This document shows positions 7,086 to 13,299 of a DNA stretch of 18,646 nucleotides, piece after piece. The translations under genes were made by a program, and so were the position numbers. The stretch is from JABIEQ01 sp964516055. Lineage in GTDB: Bacteria > Patescibacteriota > Patescibacteriia > Magasanikbacterales > UBA922. Each line of letters starts with the position of its first letter. Positions within the stretch are counted from its first letter, which is position 1. The notes under the pieces were generated by a model that was not told where the DNA came from, ran no database searches, and saw only the letters and a list, made by a program, of their open reading frames with translations. Location of the stretch: positions 1 to 18,646 of the forward strand of contig CAZEYK010000016.1 in assembly GCA_964516055.1 (NCBI GenBank), written 5' to 3'.

Positions 7086-7385
7086 TCATGCCGCCTTCAT
7101 GTCTCCGGGAATGTCGCACAGGCCGAAACCTTTGTGACTATTCCTCATCAGGTGCTCGATCAGGGCACGTTGGACGTGTCCTGACCTGCAGTTGATGTCG
7201 GTGCACGGGCATTGGTTGACAGGGGTTTTTCCCTGTGTGTAGTCCAACCTTGGCAGCTTCGGCGGGAGAGGCTGCAGTGGCAGCAGCATAGCAGCCAGGG
7301 TTTGCCGGGTCTGCACCTTGCGACAGATGTCACAGGTGCAGGTGCATTGCCGCTTGCTGGGAGGGGGGCCAGGGTCATCGTTCAT
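7086..7385 (-). CDS. Small cysteine-rich protein of unknown function
   Basis: A predicted 99-residue soluble protein that I do not recognise. It has eight cysteines in two clusters: CTCTCDIC at residues 14-21 and CPCTDINC at 59-66, then one Cys at 90. His70, His78 and His84 lie between the second cluster and Cys90. The arrangement suggests metal (zinc) binding, but no named family comes to mind. The middle (about 30-56) is rich in Leu and Pro. It begins 42 nt after the ALDH12 stop on the same strand, with a GGAG about 10 nt before the ATG, and is followed by hairpin terminators, so it looks like the second gene of the ALDH12 unit. Its GC-rich composition matches that gene. Short length and lack of a family leave real doubt; the doubled cysteine pattern makes a chance ORF less likely. 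Confidence 0.55.
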   Translation of the reverse strand: MNDDPGPPPSKRQCTCTCDICRKVQTRQTLAAMLLPLQPLPPKLPRLDYTQGKTPVNQCPCTDINCRSGHVQRALIEHLMRNSHKGFGLCDIPGDMKAA

Positions 7386-7427
7386 GGTACAACTTCTCCA
7401 TGATCATGATGTTGTTGGTGTAGTCGG

Positions 7428-9044
7428 CTAGCTGAGCGTGGGAGTCCAGCTAGCCGGGATAGGGCCGGGATCCTCGATGACGCAGACGGGACACGACCAG
7501 GTAAGGCGGATGGCCTCGTCCGTGCCGATGCCGGCGTCGCGGGGGTCGCCGTGGGGGCCGAACCAGTGGTTCTGCGGCGCACCGGTGGTGCGAGCCCGCA
7601 TGCCCACGTATGTGGTGCCGTTCACGACGTGTCCGACGATGTTGTTCACGAACAGCGGGTCGTTCGACACGACCGCGGCCGTGAGCCTGTGATCGAGGCT
7701 CGCGAGCAGCTCGATGAGCTGCTCGAGGCTCGCGTCGTCGAATTCGGTGAGAACCTGGACGGGTCCGAAGACCTCGGTGGTGACGAGTTGTCTCGTCGCC
7801 TCGTCCTGGAGGATGGTCTTCAACGGCACGAAGACCGCCGTTGGCTCGAGCGCGCCGTAGCATTCGGGGATGTTGTGCCCCGTGAGTTCCTTGCCACCGA
7901 ACAGGAGTTCGGCGCCTTCGAGTTCGCAGAGCCTCCGGACGTGATCGAGCATTTGTCGGGTAGTCCAGCTGAGGACGGGTCCGATGGTGAGGTCTTGAAG
8001 TGAACGCCGCTGAGCCATACGCTGCAGAGCAGCGATGAGCGTCTCCCTGGGCCAGTTGTTGTGCCAGGCCAGCAGGGACTGGGCCGAACATTTCTGGCCG
8101 CTGGCGGCGTAGGCGTCCTGGTCACTCTGGTGGGCGATGTACTCGAGCCACTCAGGGGAGTAGTCGGGGCCCAGGATCTTCCAGTCGAAACCGGCGTCTT
8201 CCTTCTTGATGCGGCCGTTCATGGTCTGGGAGACCAGGCCGGCGACTTCGGAGGATCCGGTGAACTGGACCAGGGCGATGTCGTTCTTGTACATGTCCAA
8301 GAACTCTCCCATGATCTTCCCCTCGCAGGTCATGAGGTCGATCTCATCGAGGGGGAGACCGCAGGAGTGCAGGAGTCGCACGAACTGGTGGAAGACCACC
8401 GCGACGCGCTGATCCACGTGGACCAGGGGGGCGTTGCCCATGAACAGGGCACCCATGACCTGGAGCACAGGGATCTCGAGCGGGAAGTTGAAGGGCGCGA
8501 TCACCACCACGGGACCATAGGGGTGTCGCTGGTTGGTGATGCGCTGTCCGGCATGGTCGCCGGGGCTGGTCGTCCCGGTGGCGAGGAAGCGGACGCGATC
8601 GCTACCGTAGTTGGCGAGAAACGCGCAGGTCACGCGCACCTCGCCACGACACTGGGCATCGGACTTGGGCATCACCCGCTGGATGAGCTGGGTGAAGAAG
8701 TCCTCGACCTCCTGCTCGGCGAGCGCTTCTGCCGCCTTTTTACATACCCTTCCGAGCATGAGGTAGCGTTCCTCGTGCTTGCGGGGGTTGTGCCTGCCGC
8801 CGAGTGGGCAGTTCTTCAGGTGTTCGCCGAAGGGCGCGAGCTCCTCGATCGACGGCGCAGGGACGTCGATCATGGGCTGTCCCGTCAACGGATCAATGAT
8901 CCGCCTCGAACGGGAGTTCCCCAACTCCTGCCAGTGTCCGTTGACGAGATTCCAGGCCTCAGCGACAGGCCCGTTGGCGAGGAAGTCGTTGACCCTGAAA
9001 CCTGGTTTAGCCGGATTGACGGTTGCAAAATCTTTGATTTCCAT
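7428..9044 (-). CDS. Delta-1-pyrroline-5-carboxylate dehydrogenase, ALDH12 (plant-like) family
   Basis: NAD(P)-dependent aldehyde dehydrogenase expected to oxidise P5C/glutamate semialdehyde to glutamate, the last step of proline breakdown. From the ATG at 9044 it has 538 residues. It follows plant ALDH12 block by block: YGPVVVIAPFNFPLEIPVLQ (176-195), FTGSSEVA (261-268), GRIKKEDAGFDWKILGPD (277-294), DQDAYAASGQKCSAQS with catalytic Cys319, then LTIGPVL, LFGGKEL, YGALEPTAVFVP, LTAAVVSNDP and RTTGAPQNHWFGP. The canonical ELGG segment of other ALDHs is replaced by the ALDH12-type GFDWKILGPD. The start choice rests on SD GAGGG five bases before ATG 9044. An in-frame ATG at 9122 would add 26 residues and sits where a leaderless transcript would begin, so it remains possible. 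The gene is strongly GC-rich, beside native proA. Confidence 0.92.
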   Translation of the reverse strand: MEIKDFATVNPAKPGFRVNDFLANGPVAEAWNLVNGHWQELGNSRSRRIIDPLTGQPMIDVPAPSIEELAPFGEHLKNCPLGGRHNPRKHEERYLMLGRVCKKAAEALAEQEVEDFFTQLIQRVMPKSDAQCRGEVRVTCAFLANYGSDRVRFLATGTTSPGDHAGQRITNQRHPYGPVVVIAPFNFPLEIPVLQVMGALFMGNAPLVHVDQRVAVVFHQFVRLLHSCGLPLDEIDLMTCEGKIMGEFLDMYKNDIALVQFTGSSEVAGLVSQTMNGRIKKEDAGFDWKILGPDYSPEWLEYIAHQSDQDAYAASGQKCSAQSLLAWHNNWPRETLIAALQRMAQRRSLQDLTIGPVLSWTTRQMLDHVRRLCELEGAELLFGGKELTGHNIPECYGALEPTAVFVPLKTILQDEATRQLVTTEVFGPVQVLTEFDDASLEQLIELLASLDHRLTAAVVSNDPLFVNNIVGHVVNGTTYVGMRARTTGAPQNHWFGPHGDPRDAGIGTDEAIRLTWSCPVCVIEDPGPIPASWTPTLS

Positions 9045-9065
9045 TTTGTCCCTCGTGGGGTGGAG

Positions 9066-9116
9066 GTTCCTTTTGTAAGGAACGTGTATATTGAACAACC
9101 ACCTATCTGGGGTGGC
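9066..9116 (-). promoter_or_regulatory. Two hairpins in the ALDH12 5' region
   Basis: In the minus-strand transcript a stem CCACC/GGTGG (9111-9115 with 9099-9103, extended by a G-U pair) is followed by a 7-bp stem GTTCCTT/AAGGAAC (9077-9083 with 9066-9072, loop ACAA). CTCCACCCC, partly complementary to an SD, lies between the second stem and the GAGGG SD. If the upstream ATG 9122 is used, this is simply coding sequence; otherwise it is a leader of about 80 nt that may control translation. Confidence 0.4.
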
Positions 9117-9131
9117 TGTCATTCAAGTGAA

Positions 9132-9160
9132 AGTGTAGTTTTGTTTATTGAATTTGTCAA
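9132..9160 (-). promoter_or_regulatory. Promoter of the ALDH12 unit
   Basis: A perfect -35 TTGACA (9155-9160) and a -10 TACACT (9132-9137) are separated by 17 bp on the minus strand. The -35 begins only 7 nt after the proA stop codon. The predicted start is near 9125, three bases before the in-frame ATG 9122. No hairpin terminator separates proA from this unit, so read-through from proBCA is also possible. Confidence 0.65.
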
Positions 9161-9167
9161 GGTATGC

Positions 9168-10406
9168 TTATGTCCGTATTTGACCGTTTCCTTTGACTAT
9201 CCATTTATAACTCGTTAATTCTTTTAGTCCCATAGGACCTCTTGCGTGAAGTTTTTGGGTACTAATACCAATTTCTGCACCAAGTCCAAATTGAGCGCCA
9301 TCGGTAAATGCTGTTGACGCATTGGCGTATACTGCGGCTGCATCTACCGTGTTCAAAAATAGTTCAATGGCTTTTTGATCTTCGGCAATGATTGCTTCGC
9401 TATGTTTTGAACTATATTGTTGGATGTGTTCCAATGCTTCCTCTATTGATGAAACTGTTTTTATAGACATTTTGTAATCAAGAAATTCGGTCCCAAAATC
9501 TTCTGGTGCTGCCTGATAAAGTAAGTCTGCTGGATATTGATTTTTTATTGCGTTAAAACTTTGGTTGTCTGCATAGACATGAACTTTTTTTTCTGCCAAT
9601 GGTTTTATTATTTCTGAAAGATTGTCTAGTTTGTCTTGATGAATAATGAGTGTGTCGAGTGCGTTGCATACGCTTACTCTTCGTGTTTTTGCATTTGTGA
9701 TAATTGCTTGTGCTTTTGTGATGTCTGCACTTATATCAATGTAAGTATGCACAATTCCTGCGCCAGTTTCTATAACAGGGACTTTTGCATGCTCTCTTAC
9801 AAAGTTGATGAGGGTACTGCTTCCGCGTGGAATAATTACGTCGATGTTGTTGTATGCCTGGAGTATTTCGTAAACGGCTTCTCTGTTTGCTGGTGCAAGA
9901 AAGAGTATGTCTTCTGATATAGTATGTTTTTTGAGTATGTTTTTTATATATGACACGATTGCCTGATTTGATTCTTTGGCGTCACTGCCTCCTTTGAGAA
10001 CACATGCATTTTGTGTTTTGAAACAGAGCGTAAATACATCGAAGGTAACATTTGGTCTTGCTTCGTATATAACGCCGACAACTCCAAGGGGAACACGTAT
10101 TTTGGTTAGTTCCAATCCACTTGGCACAACTCGCTGTTCGAAAATTTCTCCTATGGGTGATGGCATTGTTGCGATGTTGCGGATATCTTTGGCAATATCT
10201 TCAAGTCGTTCTTTTGTTAGTTGTAGGCGATCATACTTGGGATTGGTTGTTTCCATTTGTGCAAGATCTTTTTTGTTTGCATCAAGAATAGTAGGAATTT
10301 GTGTTGTTAATCCATCGGCAATATCAACGAGTACTTCATTTATTTTTTCTATTGGGAGTTGTGCAAGTTTACGGCTTGCTTGTTTTACCTGCTTTAGTTG
10401 TTCCAT
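9168..10406 (-). CDS. proA: Glutamate-5-semialdehyde dehydrogenase (gamma-glutamyl phosphate reductase)
   Basis: Second step of proline biosynthesis: NADPH-dependent reduction of gamma-glutamyl phosphate to glutamate semialdehyde, in the cytoplasm, working with ProB. It has 412 residues, the usual length. Signatures are VPLGVVGVIYEARPNVTFD (105-123), LKGGSDAKESN (137-147), IIPRGSSTLINFV (191-203), PVIETGAGIVHTYID (210-224) and the catalytic loop TRRVSVCNALDT with Cys247. The C-terminus has RGPMGLKELTSYKW. It is last in the proB-proC-proA order and starts 3 nt after the proC stop, without an SD, so translational coupling is likely. It is AT-rich like the native genes. Its product meets the substrate of the neighbouring ALDH12 enzyme, so the two genes act in opposite directions around P5C. 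Confidence 0.97.
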   Translation of the reverse strand: MEQLKQVKQASRKLAQLPIEKINEVLVDIADGLTTQIPTILDANKKDLAQMETTNPKYDRLQLTKERLEDIAKDIRNIATMPSPIGEIFEQRVVPSGLELTKIRVPLGVVGVIYEARPNVTFDVFTLCFKTQNACVLKGGSDAKESNQAIVSYIKNILKKHTISEDILFLAPANREAVYEILQAYNNIDVIIPRGSSTLINFVREHAKVPVIETGAGIVHTYIDISADITKAQAIITNAKTRRVSVCNALDTLIIHQDKLDNLSEIIKPLAEKKVHVYADNQSFNAIKNQYPADLLYQAAPEDFGTEFLDYKMSIKTVSSIEEALEHIQQYSSKHSEAIIAEDQKAIELFLNTVDAAAVYANASTAFTDGAQFGLGAEIGISTQKLHARGPMGLKELTSYKWIVKGNGQIRT

Positions 10407-10409
10407 AGA

Positions 10410-11183
10410 TTAGGAGTTAAGTTCCGTTGATCTTGTTTGTGCTGCCTGGATTGCTCCTTCTACTGTTTGTGTGAAGTTCTGTTGTTCAAAGTATGCAAGG
10501 GCGGCGGCTGTTGTCCCTCCTTTTGAGGTAACCGCTTCTTTCCATTCTGTGGCGGATTTTGTATCGTGTTCAAGTAATGTGGCGGCTCCAATACAAGTCC
10601 CCTGTGCAATTTGTGTTGCGTGTTCTTTTGAAAATCCCAGCTTTATTGCTGTTTGTGCAATGGCTTCTGTAAGGAGAAAATAATAAGCAGGACCGCTTCC
10701 ACTAAGGGCGGTGATTGCATCAATCATATGTTCTGATTGCACTTCAATGCTGGTGCCAAAGGTGTTTAATATTGCTTGAATATTTTGTTTTTCTTCAGAG
10801 GTAACGGATTCATTGGCAATCCATCCAGTAACGCCTTTGCCTACTTTGGCGGCAAGGTTTGGCATGGTGCGAACGATTTTTTTTGCGTGTGTTTTTTTTA
10901 ATGATTCCATGGACACTCCTGCCATAATAGAGATAACTATTTTTTCTGAACAGTCTATTGAAAGTTGATGGAATGTTTGTGGTTTTATGCCAAGAATAAC
11001 AATATCAACATGAGCAAGCATGTCTTCACTGTTTTGGTAGGTGTGTGTTGCATTGAGTTCATCGAGTTTTTCTTGTGATGAATCACATACATGAAGGTTT
11101 TCATCAGTGGTTATTTTTTTTAGGCTCTGGTATATGGCACTTCCCATGTTTCCGGCGCCAAGTATTCCTATGTTTTTGTTCAT
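10410..11183 (-). CDS. proC: Pyrroline-5-carboxylate reductase
   Basis: Last step of proline biosynthesis: NAD(P)H-dependent reduction of P5C to L-proline. With the start at ATG 11183 it has 257 residues, close to the family norm. The Rossmann motif IGILGAGNMGSAI is at residues 5-17 and the family signature ALSGSGPAYYF is in the C-terminal half, followed by GTCIGAATLL and TSKGGTTAAALAYF. A longer frame open from 11294 would add 37 residues unlike any ProC and would overlap the 3' end of proB, so it is rejected. The junction with proB is TAA T ATG with no SD, which implies coupled translation. The three proline genes thus form one tight unit in the order proB-proC-proA. Confidence 0.96.
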   Translation of the reverse strand: MNKNIGILGAGNMGSAIYQSLKKITTDENLHVCDSSQEKLDELNATHTYQNSEDMLAHVDIVILGIKPQTFHQLSIDCSEKIVISIMAGVSMESLKKTHAKKIVRTMPNLAAKVGKGVTGWIANESVTSEEKQNIQAILNTFGTSIEVQSEHMIDAITALSGSGPAYYFLLTEAIAQTAIKLGFSKEHATQIAQGTCIGAATLLEHDTKSATEWKEAVTSKGGTTAAALAYFEQQNFTQTVEGAIQAAQTRSTELNS

Positions 11184-11184
11184 A

Positions 11185-12252
11185 TTATTTATTTTCGATA
11201 AATAAGTAGTCGTAGTGGATGAGCGCTTTTTTTCCTTTTTGGCCAATATATTCTTTTGCTCGTTCTGCATTATATTGTGCCATACCAATGCCAATGTCTT
11301 CTTTTTTGGTGTTTTGAATTTTTATAATATCCCCTTTTTGAAACTCTCCTATCACGTCAACAATCCCTACTGGTAATAAACTTACATGATTGGGAGAGGT
11401 AAGAATTTCTTGAGCTAATTTATTTACTATAACAATTCCCTTTTCTTGTCCACTTGCCGTTGCTATTCTTTTTTTTATATTTGATACTTTTTTTTCTGCA
11501 CAGAATGTTGTTCCTATATTCTTTTTTTCTATGGCATCGATAATGCTATGTTTTGTTTGTCCATTGATAATTTGTGTTTCTATCCCTATTTGTGCGAGTC
11601 TCCCTGCAACAGAACATTTTGTACTCATTCCGCCTCGTCCAAATGCTGATCGTTGTTGAGTGATGCCTTTTTTCCATTGAGTTTGTCTATCAACAGTATG
11701 TATGACTTTGGCATTTTTTTGTGTTGGATCTTTGTCGTATACACCATCGACAGAGGTAAGAATGAGGAGTTTGTATACATCCATCATTGAGGCAATCATG
11801 CCGGCAAGTTCGTCATTGTCTGTAAACATAAGTTCTTGTACAGAAACAACATCATTTTCATTGGCAATAGGAATAATGTCGTCATGTAAAAGCTTTGTAA
11901 AACAATTTCTCATGTTAAGATAATGTTGTCTATCACGAAAGTCTTCTTTTGTTGCAAGAATTTGGGCGCAGAACATATGGTGTTTTTCAAAAAGTTTTTG
12001 GTACGTATCCATAAGTTTTACTTGTCCTACTGCGGCTAACAGTTGACTATTTGTTACGGTTTCTTTTGGTGATATGCCAAGAAGTCCTCTTCCTGCTCCC
12101 ATTGCACCAGAACTTACCAGTATTATCTGGATACCTGTTTTTTTTAGTGCTACTATTTGTCCAACGAGATGCTCCATGATGGCTATATCAAGAAGTCCTT
12201 CTGCCGTGGTAATAACATTTGTGCCAATTTTTATAATAATTGTTTTTTTCAT
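11185..12252 (-). CDS. proB: Glutamate 5-kinase with PUA domain
   Basis: First, committed step of proline biosynthesis: ATP-dependent phosphorylation of glutamate, normally inhibited by proline. It has 355 residues. The amino-acid-kinase domain shows IKIGTNVIT (7-15), VSSGAMGAGRGLLG (46-59), IANENDVVS (129-137), FTDNDELAGMIA (143-154) and LTSVDGVYDKDP (165-176), with GRGGMSTK at 205-212. A C-terminal PUA domain covers about residues 270-350 (KGIVIVN, LLPVGIVDVIGEFQKGDII). No SD precedes the ATG. An intrinsic terminator (12260-12283) ends only 7 nt before the start codon, leaving no room for a promoter, so expression must come by read-through from the leader promoter at 12391-12419. This points to control by attenuation. 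Confidence 0.97.
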   Translation of the reverse strand: MKKTIIIKIGTNVITTAEGLLDIAIMEHLVGQIVALKKTGIQIILVSSGAMGAGRGLLGISPKETVTNSQLLAAVGQVKLMDTYQKLFEKHHMFCAQILATKEDFRDRQHYLNMRNCFTKLLHDDIIPIANENDVVSVQELMFTDNDELAGMIASMMDVYKLLILTSVDGVYDKDPTQKNAKVIHTVDRQTQWKKGITQQRSAFGRGGMSTKCSVAGRLAQIGIETQIINGQTKHSIIDAIEKKNIGTTFCAEKKVSNIKKRIATASGQEKGIVIVNKLAQEILTSPNHVSLLPVGIVDVIGEFQKGDIIKIQNTKKEDIGIGMAQYNAERAKEYIGQKGKKALIHYDYLFIENK

Positions 12253-12259
12253 ACTATAT

Positions 12260-12283
12260 AAAAAATTCCGCCTGTGAGGCGGA
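12260..12283 (-). terminator. Intrinsic terminator directly before proB (probable attenuator)
   Basis: On the minus strand a perfect 6-bp GC-rich stem TCCGCC/GGCGGA (12278-12283 with 12267-12272) with loop TCACA is followed by ATTTTTT. Its 3' stem arm ends 14 nt before ATG 12252. It could serve as terminator for the dciA-like gene, but because no promoter fits between it and proB, it must be conditionally read through to express proBCA. Confidence 0.8.
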
Positions 12284-12310
12284 TAGCTAATTTATGTATC
12301 TATACAAAAA

Positions 12311-12382
12311 CTAGATCATGCCTCGTACACGATTGTATGGCGGGATGACTCTTGATCGTTGTTTGTATACAGATATTTTCAT
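12311..12382 (-). CDS. Putative 23-residue leader peptide with Pro-Pro, upstream of proBCA
   Basis: A small ORF on the minus strand begins ATG 12382, 11 nt after the dciA-like stop codon, and ends TAG at 12311. The peptide starts MKISVYKQ, contains RVIPPYNRVR and ends GMI. Residues 14-15 are Pro-Pro, encoded CCG-CCA at 12338-12343. There is no SD, but the ATG lies 8 nt after the predicted -10 element, so a leaderless transcript would begin at or next to it. Downstream come the segment GAGGC (12320-12324), able to pair with GCCTC (12276-12280) of the terminator stem, then the terminator and proB. The layout fits a ribosome-stalling attenuator sensing charged tRNA-Pro. Alternative: a chance ORF or an independent tiny basic protein. 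The role is inferred, not shown. Confidence 0.55.
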   Translation of the reverse strand: MKISVYKQRSRVIPPYNRVRGMI

Positions 12383-12390
12383 ATTACTAT

Positions 12391-12419
12391 AGTTTAGGAA
12401 AGATATCTGATTCTGTCAA
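12391..12419 (-). promoter_or_regulatory. Promoter of the proBCA leader, inside the 3' end of the dciA-like gene
   Basis: A perfect -35 TTGACA (12414-12419) and a -10 TAAACT (12391-12396) are separated by 17 bp. The -10 includes the TAA stop of the upstream gene. The predicted start near 12384 coincides with the leader ATG at 12382. An overlapping TATAGT (12386-12391) is a better -10 but is too far from this -35. Confidence 0.55.
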
Positions 12420-12693
12420 CCTCATTTTTTCCAAGTTTTTCGTTGAGCTTTTCTACAATTTGTGTTTGGTTAACACGAATTTCTTGGGCAAGCGTTGAGC
12501 TTGAACAGGTAACCGTGAGTGTTCTGTTTTTGAGAAATAGTGGTTTTGCATGTTTTGCCAGTTCTGGAGGAAACATATCTTCAAAAACCGCAGTGGCATA
12601 TTCTACGATTTGAGCGGCTTCTACTTGTTTTTTGAGCGGCGAGGTATCTCCTATTTTCTTTTTAAGGGAATCGCCAATGCTGGTGAAACTCAT
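12394..12693 (-). CDS. DciA-like (DUF721) protein
   Basis: A 99-residue protein of the DUF721/DciA family, whose characterised members help load the replicative helicase DnaB in bacteria without DnaC/DnaI. The recognisable part is the compact alpha/beta domain: VFEDMFPPELAKHAKPLFLK, then the strand-rich RTLTVTCSSSTLAQEIRVN and the closing helix IVEKLNEKLG. The N-terminal SIGDSLKKKI segment is also usual. It is short, as in many small genomes, and lacks any C-terminal extension. It has its own weak promoter (12743-12770). The proBCA leader promoter sits inside its last codons. Assignment is by motif pattern from memory; the exact role here is inferred from the family. Confidence 0.75.
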   Translation of the reverse strand: MSFTSIGDSLKKKIGDTSPLKKQVEAAQIVEYATAVFEDMFPPELAKHAKPLFLKNRTLTVTCSSSTLAQEIRVNQTQIVEKLNEKLGKNEVDRIRYLS

Positions 12694-12742
12694 GTATTTA
12701 ATTACTTTATGCCTACGAGAAGGACATACGTTTGTTATCGAT

Positions 12743-12770
12743 TTTATAGTAGCATGTTCTTTTTTGTCTG
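12743..12770 (-). promoter_or_regulatory. Possible promoter of the dciA-like gene
   Basis: A -10 TATAAA (12743-12748) lies 16 bp from a poor -35 CAGACA (12765-12770). It lies in the 85-nt gap after the methyltransferase gene. The predicted leader of about 43 nt has no SD. Confidence 0.35.
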
Positions 12771-12778
12771 AGAAGAGG

Positions 12779-13291
12779 CTATTTTGGAACTTCGTATAGA
12801 TACACGTTTTTGTCTGTCTTTTTTGGGGACCAGTTTGGGAAGCTAAAAATGTTACTTACCACTCGACTTCCGGGTTTCATTTCTTTTTGAATTTTTTCTT
12901 TAAGCCCTGCCATTTCGCTTTTAATACAAAAGAGCATGAGCACATCCACGTGTGAGATGTCTGTTTCCCAAAAATCCTGAACAATGAATACGGCATTTTT
13001 TTTATTGGTTAAGACTGCCATCATTTTTCCCCAATAGCAGAGTCCCCTATTTATTTCTATACCAATGGCTTGTTGTACGCTATCTGCACACATAAGAACA
13101 ATTCGGCCATCCCCTGAACCAAGATCCATGACGATGTCTGTTGGTTTGAGTTCTGCAAAGGCAATCATTTTTCGTATTTTTTTTCTGCTTGTTGGAAAAA
13201 ATGGTGTTGGATTTTTATATAAAATATACGCAGAGTACATGGCAAATAAGAATCCTCCCACAGTAACAATGAGTGTAATTGTGTCTTGCAT
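12779..13291 (-). CDS. Membrane-anchored class I SAM-dependent methyltransferase (FAM173-like)
   Basis: A 170-residue protein with one N-terminal membrane segment (about residues 6-25) followed by a short Rossmann-type methyltransferase domain. Motif I is IVMDLGSGDGRIVLMCA (53-69), the acidic residue after strand 2 is in AIGIEINRGL (76-85), and a motif IV-like stretch VDVLMLFCIK is near 115-124. The late segment GSRVVSNIFSFPNW completes the fold. A membrane helix before DLGSGDGR resembles the FAM173/ATPSCKMT lysine methyltransferases, which in animals modify the c-subunit of ATP synthase; whether this bacterial relative does so is unknown. It starts 8 nt after the helicase stop with no SD, so the two are co-transcribed. 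The fold call is firm, the substrate is open. Confidence 0.8.
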   Translation of the reverse strand: MQDTITLIVTVGGFLFAMYSAYILYKNPTPFFPTSRKKIRKMIAFAELKPTDIVMDLGSGDGRIVLMCADSVQQAIGIEINRGLCYWGKMMAVLTNKKNAVFIVQDFWETDISHVDVLMLFCIKSEMAGLKEKIQKEMKPGSRVVSNIFSFPNWSPKKTDKNVYLYEVPK

Positions 13292-13299
13292 ATTTTGTG

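Noticed and set aside
2658..9044. Alternative genetic code (UGA as Gly, known in some CPR lineages)
   Set aside because: All genes give full-length family products with the standard code; no in-frame UGA needs reading through.
8061..9218. 385-codon plus-strand ORF opposite ALDH12
   Set aside because: Mirror frame of a certain gene; the translation is rich in D, E, G, V and H with no family features.
11184..11294. Longer proC starting at 11294
   Set aside because: It would overlap proB by more than 100 bases and place 37 non-family residues before the GAGNMG motif.
12301..12370. tRNA gene in the dciA-proB gap
   Set aside because: No cloverleaf with a TTC-loop; the apparent stems are short and the region fits a leader ORF.
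12260..12419. T-box riboswitch before proB
   Set aside because: No T-box sequence (AGGGTGG.ACC-like) and no long stem I; the leader is too short. The leader-peptide model fits better.
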